Origin: Trueperaceae bacterium
Lineage (GTDB): Bacteria > Deinococcota > Deinococci > Deinococcales > Trueperaceae
DNA: 64,000 bases
Reading direction: 5' to 3'
Assembly (NCBI GenBank): GCA_011389865.1
Contig: JAABTL010000005.1
Span: forward strand, 1-64,000
Position numbers and translations under genes: made by a program. Shown here piece by piece: positions 38,784 to 46,042 of this stretch (positions are counted from its first letter, which is position 1; each line of letters begins with the position of its first letter). The notes beneath the pieces are model-generated. The model was given only the letters and a program-made list of their open reading frames with translations. It did no database searches and had not been told where the DNA came from.

Positions 38784-39679
38784 ACATCGGCTTCATCGGC
38801 CTCGGGACCATGGGCGCACCCATGGCCCGGCGGCTCGTCGACGCGGGACACCGCGTCACCGTCCACAACCGCACGCGCGCGCGCGAGGAGCCGCTGGCCG
38901 ACCACGGCGCGCTACGGGCGGCCACCCCCGCGGAGGCGGCCGCCGGCGCCGAGCTGGTCGTGACCATGGTCGCCGACACCCCCGACGTCGAGGAGGTGGT
39001 CTTCGGCGAGCACGGGGTGGCCGGCGCGATCGCGGCCGGCGCGCTGCTCGTCGACATGAGCACGATCGCGCCGGGCGCGACGCGCGCCTTCGCGGAGCGG
39101 CTCTCGGCGGCGGCCGGCGCGGCCTGGCTCGACGCGCCGGTCTCGGGCGGCAGCGAGGGCGCGGTGCGCGGCACGCTGTCGATCATGGTCGGCGGGGACG
39201 CCGCCGACCTCGAGCGGGCCCGACCCGCGCTCTCCGTCCTCGGCTCGACGATCACCCACGTGGGGCCGACCGGCGCGGGGCAGGTGGCCAAGGCCATGAA
39301 CCAGGTGATCATCGCCGGCACCTACGCGGCGGTGGCCGAGGGGCTGGTGCTCGGCCTGAAGGCGGGCATCGACGTGGAGGCCGCGATGGCGGCGCTGGCC
39401 GGCGGCGCCGCCGGCTCCTGGGGACTGGTGAACCGCGGTCCGAACGTCGTGCGCGACGAGTACCCGCTCGGCTTCCGCGTACGCCTGCACCGCAAGGACC
39501 TCGGCATCGCCCTCGACGCGGCTCGGCAGCTCGGGGTGCCGCTGCCCCTCGCGGCCCTGGTCGAGCAGTGGGAGACCGGCCTGATCACGCGGGGCCATGG
39601 CGACGAGGACGTCTCCGCCATCGGCCGCGTCGTGCGCGAACAGGCGGGCCTCGGGGGGAGCCAGGCGGACGAAGCCTGA
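38780..39679 (+). CDS. NAD(P)-dependent beta-hydroxyacid dehydrogenase
   Basis: The 299 residues match the 3-hydroxyisobutyrate / tartronate semialdehyde reductase family: N-terminal Rossmann GFIGLGTMGAPMA, the substrate loop DAPVSGGSEGA, and the catalytic lysine in GAGQVAKAMNQ. Likely substrates are 3-hydroxyisobutyrate, tartronate semialdehyde or a related short hydroxyacid. The ATG overlaps the stop of the STAND-like ATPase gene (ATGA), so it must be co-transcribed with it. That pairing is unusual, because this enzyme family normally sits in valine or glycerate catabolic operons. Confidence 0.88.
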   Translation: MNIGFIGLGTMGAPMARRLVDAGHRVTVHNRTRAREEPLADHGALRAATPAEAAAGAELVVTMVADTPDVEEVVFGEHGVAGAIAAGALLVDMSTIAPGATRAFAERLSAAAGAAWLDAPVSGGSEGAVRGTLSIMVGGDAADLERARPALSVLGSTITHVGPTGAGQVAKAMNQVIIAGTYAAVAEGLVLGLKAGIDVEAAMAALAGGAAGSWGLVNRGPNVVRDEYPLGFRVRLHRKDLGIALDAARQLGVPLPLAALVEQWETGLITRGHGDEDVSAIGRVVREQAGLGGSQADEA

Positions 39680-39702
39680 GGCCGCCACCCGGGGCCGCTG
39701 TC

Positions 39703-40449
39703 TCAGGCTGCGCGGTTCGAGACCGAAGGCGCGACGGCCAGCACCCAGACCCGGGGATCGTCCGCCTCGGCGGCATCGCCGCTCGGGAAGCGCACGACGT
39801 CGACGCGAGCGAAGCCCGCGTCGGCCAGCAGGCCGCGCAGTTCGTCCGGGTCGTACGGCCGCTCGCGGTGCTCCTCGCTGAAGGCGCCGGCGGGTCCCTC
39901 GCACCAGGCGTCGACCGTGGCGAGACGGGTGACGGGGTCCCAGGCGTGGCGCCAGCGGTAGTGGACGTCCCCCGCCCAGCCCTCGACCACCTCGCCTTCC
40001 CACAGCGCCTCGAGACCGGCGCTGGTGTTCGCGTCGAACGCCCACACGCCGCCGGGCGCCAGGTGGCCGAGGACGTGTGCGGCCACGCGCGCCATGTCGC
40101 CGTCCGCCAGCAGGTTGTTGACCACGTCGAACACGCCGAGCGCCAGCGTGAAGCGCCCCGGCAGCTCGACGTCGCGCATGTCGCCGAGCAGGAGGGCGGC
40201 GCGCGTCAGCTTGCCGCGGGCGACGGCGAGCATCTCGGGTGAGGCGTCGACGGCGACGACCTCGAGCCCGCGCTCCTCCAACAGGCGCGTGGCGTTGCCC
40301 GTGCCGCAGCCCAGCTCCACCACCCGCCCGCCGGACCAGCCGCGCCGCGCCGCCTCGCGCAGGGCGAAGTCCACCCAGGCCGCGTAGGGGACGTCCTGCA
40401 TGATCTCGTCGTAGACGGAGGCGAGGGACGTGAACGGAGGCGCGCGCAC
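39703..40449 (-). CDS. SAM-dependent methyltransferase
   Basis: The 248-residue protein starts FTSLASVYDEIM, followed by motif I VVELGCGTGNATRLL, AVDASPEML and LLGDMRDVEL. It resembles small-molecule or protein methyltransferases of the same group as the one at 1807-2571. I choose the GTG at 40449 because a TAGCCT -10 box lies five bases upstream; an ATG 33 bases earlier (40482) would overlap that box. The substrate is unknown. It diverges from mreB. Confidence 0.82.
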   Translation of the reverse strand: MRAPPFTSLASVYDEIMQDVPYAAWVDFALREAARRGWSGGRVVELGCGTGNATRLLEERGLEVVAVDASPEMLAVARGKLTRAALLLGDMRDVELPGRFTLALGVFDVVNNLLADGDMARVAAHVLGHLAPGGVWAFDANTSAGLEALWEGEVVEGWAGDVHYRWRHAWDPVTRLATVDAWCEGPAGAFSEEHRERPYDPDELRGLLADAGFARVDVVRFPSGDAAEADDPRVWVLAVAPSVSNRAA

Positions 40450-40454
40450 GCGAC

Positions 40455-40460
40455 AGGCTA
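40455..40460 (-). promoter_or_regulatory. -10 box TAGCCT of the methyltransferase gene
   Basis: TAGCCT lies five bases before the GTG at 40449. The mreB box is about 65 bases away on the other strand. Confidence 0.5.
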
Positions 40461-40523
40461 CCTCTTCCCGTTCCGCCTCCATAGGCGCGAACCGGCGGGC
40501 ACGCGCCCAGGGGGAGCGGGTGG

Positions 40524-40529
40524 TAGCGT
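40524..40529 (+). promoter_or_regulatory. -10 box TAGCGT of mreB
   Basis: TAGCGT ends six bases before the mreB ATG. Leaderless message predicted. Confidence 0.62.
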
Positions 40530-40535
40530 GGTCGA

Positions 40536-41546
40536 ATGATCGGCGTCGACCTCGGCACCACCACGGTTCGCATCCACGTCAAGGGCAAGGGCGTCGTCCT
40601 CCGAGAGCCTGCCGTCATCGCCGTGCTGCGCGGCACCACCGACATCAAGGCGGTCGGCGAGGAGGCCTACCGGATGCTCGGGCGCACACCCGGCAACATC
40701 ACCGCGGTTCGGCCCATGGCCGACGGCGTCATCGCGGACTACACGCTGACCGAGAAGATGCTCAAGGCGTTCATCCACAAGGTGCTCACCGGGCCGGCCC
40801 GCTTCCTGCGGCCGACGATCATGGTGTGCATCCCGAGCGGCATCACCGAGGTGGAGAAGCGGGCCGTGGTGCAGGCGGTGCACGAGATCGGCGCGCGCAA
40901 GGCGCTGTTGATCGAGGAGCCGGTCGCCGGCGCGATCGGGGCCGGCATCGACATCGCAGAGCCCATCGGCTCGATGCTGGTCGACATCGGCGGCGGGACG
41001 ACGGACGTGGCGATGATCTCGATGGGCGGCATCGTCGTCTCGACCTCGCTGCGCATCGCCGGGAACGTCTTCGACCGCGACATCATGGCCTACGTCAAGG
41101 CCAAGCACAACCTGCTGATCGGCGATCGGACCGCCGAGGAGATCAAGCGCACGATCGGCGGCGCGCTGGTGCTGCCGGCGGACCAGGTCGTCACGATGGA
41201 GGTGCGCGGGCGCGACCTGATCGACGGCTTGCCCAAGACGGTCGAGGTCACCTCCGAGGACGTGGTGGCCGCGCTACGGGCGTCCCTCGACAAGGTCGCC
41301 AACGCGGTGCGCCAGGTGCTGGAGCAGTCGCCTCCCGAGCTGGTCTCCGACGTCATCGAACGCGGCATCGTGCTCACGGGCGGCGGCGCGCAGCTGCGCG
41401 GGCTCGACGTCTACCTGCAGCGCATCACCAACATCCCGGTCGCCATCGCGCCCGATCCCGAGGACTGCGTCGTCATCGGCACCAGCCGAGCGCTGGACAT
41501 GGCCCACCTGCTACAGGACGCGCGCACCCGCTACGACCGCGTCTGA
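40536..41546 (+). CDS. mreB: Rod shape-determining protein MreB
   Basis: Bacterial actin that guides lateral wall synthesis. The 336 residues have the phosphate 1 loop IGVDLGTTTVRIHVKGKGVVLREP, phosphate 2 DIGGGTTDVAMISMGG, the connect block SGITEVEKRAV, and the adenosine motif LTGGGAQLRGLDVYL. The length and the N-terminus without a spacer fit MreB or Mbl. No mreC/mreD follows; a bidirectional terminator and an FKBP gene come next, so this is a stand-alone copy. Confidence 0.95.
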   Translation: MIGVDLGTTTVRIHVKGKGVVLREPAVIAVLRGTTDIKAVGEEAYRMLGRTPGNITAVRPMADGVIADYTLTEKMLKAFIHKVLTGPARFLRPTIMVCIPSGITEVEKRAVVQAVHEIGARKALLIEEPVAGAIGAGIDIAEPIGSMLVDIGGGTTDVAMISMGGIVVSTSLRIAGNVFDRDIMAYVKAKHNLLIGDRTAEEIKRTIGGALVLPADQVVTMEVRGRDLIDGLPKTVEVTSEDVVAALRASLDKVANAVRQVLEQSPPELVSDVIERGIVLTGGGAQLRGLDVYLQRITNIPVAIAPDPEDCVVIGTSRALDMAHLLQDARTRYDRV

Positions 41547-41595
41547 CGCGTCGGCCGGACGCGTCCCGCTGCGCCGCGCGTCGGCCCGACATGGA

Positions 41596-41631
41596 TCGGC
41601 CGGGCGCGACGTCGACGTCGCGCCCGGCCGA
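41596..41631. terminator. Bidirectional terminator between mreB and the FKBP gene
   Basis: A perfect 16-bp stem (starting TCGGCCGGGCGCGACG) with a 4-base TCGA loop lies between the convergent ends. It is among the longest stems in the window. Confidence 0.8.
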
Positions 41632-41649
41632 CACGCGGTCGGTTCGGCG

Positions 41650-42078
41650 TCAGCCGATCGCCACCAGCTGTAGCTCGAAGGTCAGCGCCTCTCCCGCCAG
41701 CGGATGGTTGGCATCGAGCGTGATGCCCTCGTCGTGCATGGCCACGACGGTCACCGGGACGGCACCGCCGTCGGGGCCGCGCATGTGCAGGCGCGCGCCG
41801 ACCTCGACCTCGAGATCGTCGGGCAGCTGCTCGGTCGGGACCTCGATCAGCAACTCGTCGCGCCGCGTCCCGTAGGCCTCGTCGGCCGGGATGCGCACGG
41901 TCTTGCTCTCGCCGACGCGCATGCCGTCGACGGCCTGGTCGAAGCCGGGGATCACCTGGCCGCCGCCGAGCGTGAACGCGAGCGGGTCGCGCCCTTCGGA
42001 CGCGTCGAAGACGGAGCCGTCGTCGAGCTTGCCGGTGTAGTGGACGTGGACGGTGTCGCCGGAGGCGGCGGTGGTCAT
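41650..42078 (-). CDS. FKBP-type peptidyl-prolyl isomerase, SlyD-like
   Basis: The 142 residues have the FKBP core VHVHYTGKLDDGSVFDAS, GGGQVIPGFDQAVDGMRVGE, and a loop insert (PTEQLPDDLEVEVGARLHM) of the IF-domain kind found in SlyD chaperones. The histidine-rich metal-binding tail of E. coli SlyD is absent. It catalyses proline isomerisation and may chaperone folding in the cytoplasm. GAGGAG stands before the ATG. Confidence 0.9.
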   Translation of the reverse strand: MTTAASGDTVHVHYTGKLDDGSVFDASEGRDPLAFTLGGGQVIPGFDQAVDGMRVGESKTVRIPADEAYGTRRDELLIEVPTEQLPDDLEVEVGARLHMRGPDGGAVPVTVVAMHDEGITLDANHPLAGEALTFELQLVAIG

Positions 42079-42166
42079 GGGAGACTCCTCTCGCCCGCAC
42101 CGACGGCGACCGCGCGCTGGGCGGCCGCGGGTGCGCGCTCGTGCGCGTGTCCCCGCGCACGCAGGC

Positions 42167-42172
42167 ACCCTA
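42167..42172 (-). promoter_or_regulatory. -10 candidate TAGGGT of the FKBP gene
   Basis: TAGGGT would give a leader of about 80 bases, GC-rich and hairpin-prone, ending in the GAGGAG ribosome site. Confidence 0.4.
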
Positions 42173-42268
42173 ACCCGAGTCGCCGGCGGGGTCCGTCCAC
42201 CCGCGGGGTGGCGCGCCCGTCGGGCCGGCGAGACCCCTGGAGGGCGAGGCTGCAGCTGGATGCCGCCG

Positions 42269-43858
42269 CTAGAAGCCCACCGCCGCACCGTCCTTGCGCG
42301 ACTCGCTGCCGGCGACGTAGCCGTCGGCGCCGCGCCACACGATCTGCGCCCCGCCGAAGCCGAAGCTCGCCTCGGGCGCCGTCGCCGTGAGCTCGTGGCC
42401 CAACGCCCGCAGCCCCTCCAGCGTGTCGGGGGCGAAGCTGGACTCGACCGCGAGCTGGCGCCCCGCCACGAGCCGCCAGCGCGGCGCGTCGGCCGCGGCC
42501 TGCGGGTTCTGCCCGTGCCCCACCATGCGCAGCACCATCTGGAGGTGGCCCTGGGCCTGCATGGGTCCGCCCATGACGCCGAAGCTGCAGCGCGGAGCGC
42601 CGCCCTCGCTCAGGAACGCGGGGATGATCGTGTGGAACGGGCGCTTGCCGCCCGCGACCACGTTCGGGTGCCCCGGCTCGAGCACGAAGCCGGCGCCGCG
42701 GTTCTGCAGCGACACGCCGGTGCCGGGGACCACCACGCCGCTGCCGAAGCCGTAGTAGTTCGACTGGATCAGCGAAACCATCATGCCGTCGGCGTCCGCG
42801 GTCGAGAGGTAGACCGTGCCGCCTCGCCCCGGCGTCCCGTGCCCGGGGTCGCTCGCCCGTCGGGGATCGATCAGGCGCGCGCGCTCGGCCAAGTAGCCGT
42901 CGTCGAGCAGGTCGGCGGCGGTGACCTCGCGCATGGACTCGGCGTCGGCCACCCAGCGGTAGGCGTCGGCCATGGCGAGCTTCATCGCCTCGACCTGCAG
43001 GTGGAGCCACGGGACCGAGTCGACCTCGAGGTCGTCGAAGCCCGGCACGTGGCGCAGCATGCCCAGGGCCAGCAGCGCGGCGATGCCCTGGCCGTTCGGC
43101 GGGATCTCGTGCAGCTCGTGGCCGCGCCAGCCGGTCGCCACGGTCCCCACCCAGTCCGCACGGTGCGCATCGAGGTCGGCCTCGTCGAGGAGCGCCCCGC
43201 CGGCGCGGGCATGCGCCGCGATGGCGGCGGCGAGCTCGCCGCGGTAGAAGGCCTCGCCCTCGCTCCGCGCGATCGTCTCGAGCGTCCGCGCCTGGTCGGG
43301 GAAGCGCCAGGTCTCCCCCACCGCGGGCGCCCGCCCGTCGGGCGCGAACGCGCGCTGCCAATCGGGCGCGTCGGCGAACGCCCCCGCCGAGAGCGCCCAG
43401 GCGCGCGCGATGACCGGCGACAGCGGGAAGCCGTCGCGGGCGTAGGCGATCGCCGGCTCGAACAGGTCGGCGAAGGGCAGCCGGCCGAAGCGCCGCGACA
43501 ACGCCACCCAGCCCGACACGGCGCCGGGGACGGTGACGGCGTCCCAGCCGCGCAGCGGGACCTGGTCGCGGCCGGCGAAGCGCTCGGGACCGAGCGCCCG
43601 CGGGCTGCGGCCCGAGGCGTTGAGGCCGTGCAACGCCTCGCCGTCCCAGACGATGGCGAACGCGTCGGCGCCGATCCCGTTGCTGGTCGGCTCGACGACC
43701 GTCAGCGCGATCGCGGTGGCGAGGGCGGCGTCGACGGCGTTGCCGCCGCGCCACAGCATGCGCAGGCCGGCCTGCGCGGCGAGCGGCTGCGAGGTCGCGA
43801 CCACGTTGCGGGCCAGCAGCGGGGCGCGGCGGGAGGGGTAGGGGGCGGCGAAGTCCAT
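42269..43858 (-). CDS. ggt: Gamma-glutamyltransferase
   Basis: Hydrolyses or transfers the gamma-glutamyl group of glutathione-like peptides. The 529-residue precursor processes itself at the conserved threonine, Thr348 in GGTVYLSTADADG, to form the two subunits. The large-subunit blocks (GGNAVDAALATAIALTVVEP, GIGADAFAIVWDG) and the small-subunit GAGFVLEPGHPN are intact. There is no signal peptide, so unlike the E. coli enzyme it is probably cytoplasmic, as in several Deinococcota relatives. A GAGGAG ribosome site precedes the ATG. It follows the two small membrane protein genes on the same strand. Confidence 0.93.
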   Translation of the reverse strand: MDFAAPYPSRRAPLLARNVVATSQPLAAQAGLRMLWRGGNAVDAALATAIALTVVEPTSNGIGADAFAIVWDGEALHGLNASGRSPRALGPERFAGRDQVPLRGWDAVTVPGAVSGWVALSRRFGRLPFADLFEPAIAYARDGFPLSPVIARAWALSAGAFADAPDWQRAFAPDGRAPAVGETWRFPDQARTLETIARSEGEAFYRGELAAAIAAHARAGGALLDEADLDAHRADWVGTVATGWRGHELHEIPPNGQGIAALLALGMLRHVPGFDDLEVDSVPWLHLQVEAMKLAMADAYRWVADAESMREVTAADLLDDGYLAERARLIDPRRASDPGHGTPGRGGTVYLSTADADGMMVSLIQSNYYGFGSGVVVPGTGVSLQNRGAGFVLEPGHPNVVAGGKRPFHTIIPAFLSEGGAPRCSFGVMGGPMQAQGHLQMVLRMVGHGQNPQAAADAPRWRLVAGRQLAVESSFAPDTLEGLRALGHELTATAPEASFGFGGAQIVWRGADGYVAGSESRKDGAAVGF

Positions 43859-43934
43859 GGGGCTCCTCGGGGGCCGGCGCGCGCCGGCGGGGCGCGCGGG
43901 CCCGTGCGGACGGGACCCGGGGGCCCACGCGGGC

Positions 43935-44486
43935 TCAGGCGGTGTCGGGGGTCGGTCGCGGTTCGTCCTCGGCCGCCGGCTCGGGCCGCAGCGCCGCCCG
44001 GGCGCAGCGCGGCGTGAGCGCGAAGCCAGCGAGGTAGGCGAGCGACACGACGACGAAGGCGGCGGCGACCCACAGCGGCCGCTGACCGGAGGCGGCCATC
44101 AAGGCCGCGAACCACGCCGTGACCGACAGCGCGACGGCCGCGGCCGTCGCCGAGGCGACGGCGGCGCCGCGGCCCGGTCGGCCGGCGAGGGCGTACCCGA
44201 GCGCCAGCCCGATGACCACGTGGAGCAGCGACATCGCCAGCAGCACGCCGGCGAGCACGTCGCTGGGGCGCGGCGGGCCGCCGACGAGGAGCATGAGACC
44301 CACGCTCACGAGCAGCGCCAGCAGCGTCTGCGCCATGAACACGACCGCGTACGTCAGGCGCACGGCACGCAGGGCGATCGGCAACGTGGGCGCGTCGCTG
44401 CCGAGCAGGGCGCCCAGGGGCCCCCGCAGCGGCCGAGGAGACGGCGCCCCGACGTCGCGACGCGGCGGCCCGACCTGGGCGGCCAC
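43935..44486 (-). CDS. Small multi-pass membrane protein of unknown function
   Basis: The 183 residues have about four hydrophobic segments (LTYAVVFMAQTLLALLVSVGLMLLV and three more) and an acidic Pro/Asp-rich tail. No family is recognised. The GTG start lies one base after the stop of the 43-residue gene upstream (44488), so the pair is coupled. Both precede ggt on the minus strand. Confidence 0.6.
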   Translation of the reverse strand: MAAQVGPPRRDVGAPSPRPLRGPLGALLGSDAPTLPIALRAVRLTYAVVFMAQTLLALLVSVGLMLLVGGPPRPSDVLAGVLLAMSLLHVVIGLALGYALAGRPGRGAAVASATAAAVALSVTAWFAALMAASGQRPLWVAAAFVVVSLAYLAGFALTPRCARAALRPEPAAEDEPRPTPDTA

Positions 44487-44487
44487 C

Positions 44488-44619
44488 TCAGTGGCCGGCG
44501 TCGGGTTCGTCGGTGTGGCGCACGACCCAGCCCGCGGCCAGGACGAACGCGCCCGACAGCGCCACCAGGCCGACGAGGACGGCGGTGGCGTAGACCATGA
44601 TGGAGACGAAGGTGCTCAC
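44488..44619 (-). CDS. 43-residue single-helix membrane protein
   Basis: The peptide starts VSTFVSIMVYATAVLVG and has one membrane helix (about residues 5-32) then a short charged tail (RHTDEPDAGH). Small size and lone helix suggest a regulator or subunit of a membrane complex, but no family match can be made. Its -10 box TAGACT starts with the MATE stop codon, and the GTG is seven bases downstream, so it should be leaderless. It precedes the 183-residue membrane gene with one base between. Confidence 0.55.
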   Translation of the reverse strand: MSTFVSIMVYATAVLVGLVALSGAFVLAAGWVVRHTDEPDAGH

Positions 44620-44626
44620 GCGGGGG

Positions 44627-44632
44627 AGTCTA
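44627..44632 (-). promoter_or_regulatory. -10 box TAGACT of the 43-residue gene, fused to the MATE stop codon
   Basis: The TAG stop of the MATE gene is the first half of the box; seven bases separate it from the GTG at 44619. Confidence 0.6.
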
Positions 44633-46024
44633 CCGCAATGCTTGGGATCGGGCGCTAGCGCCCGAGCCACTGCCCGGGTGCGGACGCCAGCGCCGCAACA
44701 GAACGGCGAAGCGGACCGTGAGCGCCACGCTGGCGACGGCCAGACCGATCACCAGGCCCCACCACAGGCCGATGCCGTCGAGGCCGCGCGCGAACGCCAG
44801 ATAGACGCCGCTGCCCAGGCCCACGAACCAGTACGACACCAGCGTGATCAGCATCGGCGCCCGGGTGTCCTTGAGGCCGCGGAGGGCCCCCAGGGCGCTG
44901 ACCTGCAGGCCGTCGAACAGCTGGAACGCGGCCGCCACCCCGAGGAAGGCGACGGCGTGGGCGACCACCGCGGCGTTCCGAGGGTCGCCGAGGTCGAGGT
45001 ACAGCGCCACCACCGCGCGCGGCACCGTCAGGTAGAGGAGCGCGGTGGCGCTCATCACCAGCAGCGAGGAGGCGATGCCGACGACGCCGGCGGCGCGCGC
45101 GCCCAGCGGGTCTCCCCTGCCGACCGCGTGTCCGACGCGTGCGGTGGTGGCGATGCCGAGCGCCAGTGGGACCATGAAGGTCATCGACGCGGTCTGGATG
45201 GCGACCTGGTGCCCGGCGAGAGAGGCGGGGCCGAAGCGCCCCATCAGCAACGCCGACACGGCGAAGAGGCCGGTCTCGAACGCGACGGTGAGCGCGATCG
45301 GCCAGCCGAGGCGCAACACCTCGCCGGCGGTCGGCCCGTCCCAGCGCCAGGGACCGGCGAAGACGGCGCGGGCCCGGTCGCTGCGCGCGACGTAGGCGAG
45401 CCCGGCCAGCGCCATCGCGCTGTACACCAGGCTGGTGGCGACGCCGGTGCCGGTCAGGCCCAGCGCGGGGAAGCCCCAGCGCCCGAACATGAACGCCTGG
45501 TTGGCGACGACGTTGAGGCCGACCCCGAGGAACGCGACGAGCATGAGCGGCCGCGTCCGCCCCTGACCCTCGAGGTAGGCGCGCAGCGAGGTGAAGGCCA
45601 TGAGCGGCAGGACCCCCGCCGAGGCCGCGCGCAGGTAGCCCTCGGCGGGCGCGACGACCGTCGGGTCCTGGCCGATCGCGCGCAGGACCGTGGGCATGAG
45701 CCACAGGAGCGCGACCGCGGGCGGCGAGAGCAGCAGGCCCCACAGAAGCCCCTGGCGCAGGGCGGCGACCGCGTCCTCGGGGCGCCGCGCGCCGGTCGCC
45801 TGCGCGACCATCGGCCCCACCGCGAACAGCATCGACGAGAGCACGATGGTGACGAAGAAGAAGCTGACCGCGCCGAGCGCGATGCCGGCGAGGGCGTCGG
45901 GTCCGAGGCGACCGGCCATGAGCGTGTCGACGAAGCTCATCCCGTTCTGCGCGATCGTGGCGACCGCGAGCGGGATGGCGATCCTCACCAGGACGGGGAA
46001 CTCGCTTCGGACGGCGGCGCGCAC
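44630..46024 (-). CDS. MATE family multidrug efflux protein
   Basis: The 464-residue, 12-helix transporter has MATE features: IPLAVATIAQNGMSFVDTLMAGRLG at the N-terminus, GVGLNVVANQAFMFG and the PLALGIATTARVGHAVG block in the second lobe. It probably exports cationic compounds using sodium or proton flow. The GTG start lies seven bases after a TACGCT -10 box. That box overlaps the TAGCGT box of the divergent molybdopterin oxidoreductase gene, so the two genes share one promoter element. Confidence 0.9.
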   Translation of the reverse strand: MRAAVRSEFPVLVRIAIPLAVATIAQNGMSFVDTLMAGRLGPDALAGIALGAVSFFFVTIVLSSMLFAVGPMVAQATGARRPEDAVAALRQGLLWGLLLSPPAVALLWLMPTVLRAIGQDPTVVAPAEGYLRAASAGVLPLMAFTSLRAYLEGQGRTRPLMLVAFLGVGLNVVANQAFMFGRWGFPALGLTGTGVATSLVYSAMALAGLAYVARSDRARAVFAGPWRWDGPTAGEVLRLGWPIALTVAFETGLFAVSALLMGRFGPASLAGHQVAIQTASMTFMVPLALGIATTARVGHAVGRGDPLGARAAGVVGIASSLLVMSATALLYLTVPRAVVALYLDLGDPRNAAVVAHAVAFLGVAAAFQLFDGLQVSALGALRGLKDTRAPMLITLVSYWFVGLGSGVYLAFARGLDGIGLWWGLVIGLAVASVALTVRFAVLLRRWRPHPGSGSGASARSQALR

Positions 46025-46030
46025 GCGTGC

Positions 46031-46037
46031 TAGCGTA
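46031..46037. promoter_or_regulatory. Overlapping divergent -10 boxes, TAGCGTA
   Basis: Plus strand: TAGCGT (46031-46036), six bases before the GTG at 46043. Minus strand: TACGCT (46032-46037), seven bases before the GTG at 46024. The two start codons are only 18 bases apart, so only one polymerase should fit at a time. Confidence 0.65.
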
Positions 46038-46042
46038 CCGCC

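Noticed and set aside
40450-40482. ATG start at 40482 for the methyltransferase
   Set aside because: The first 11 codons would contain the TAGCCT box and add nothing conserved; the GTG at 40449 is better placed.
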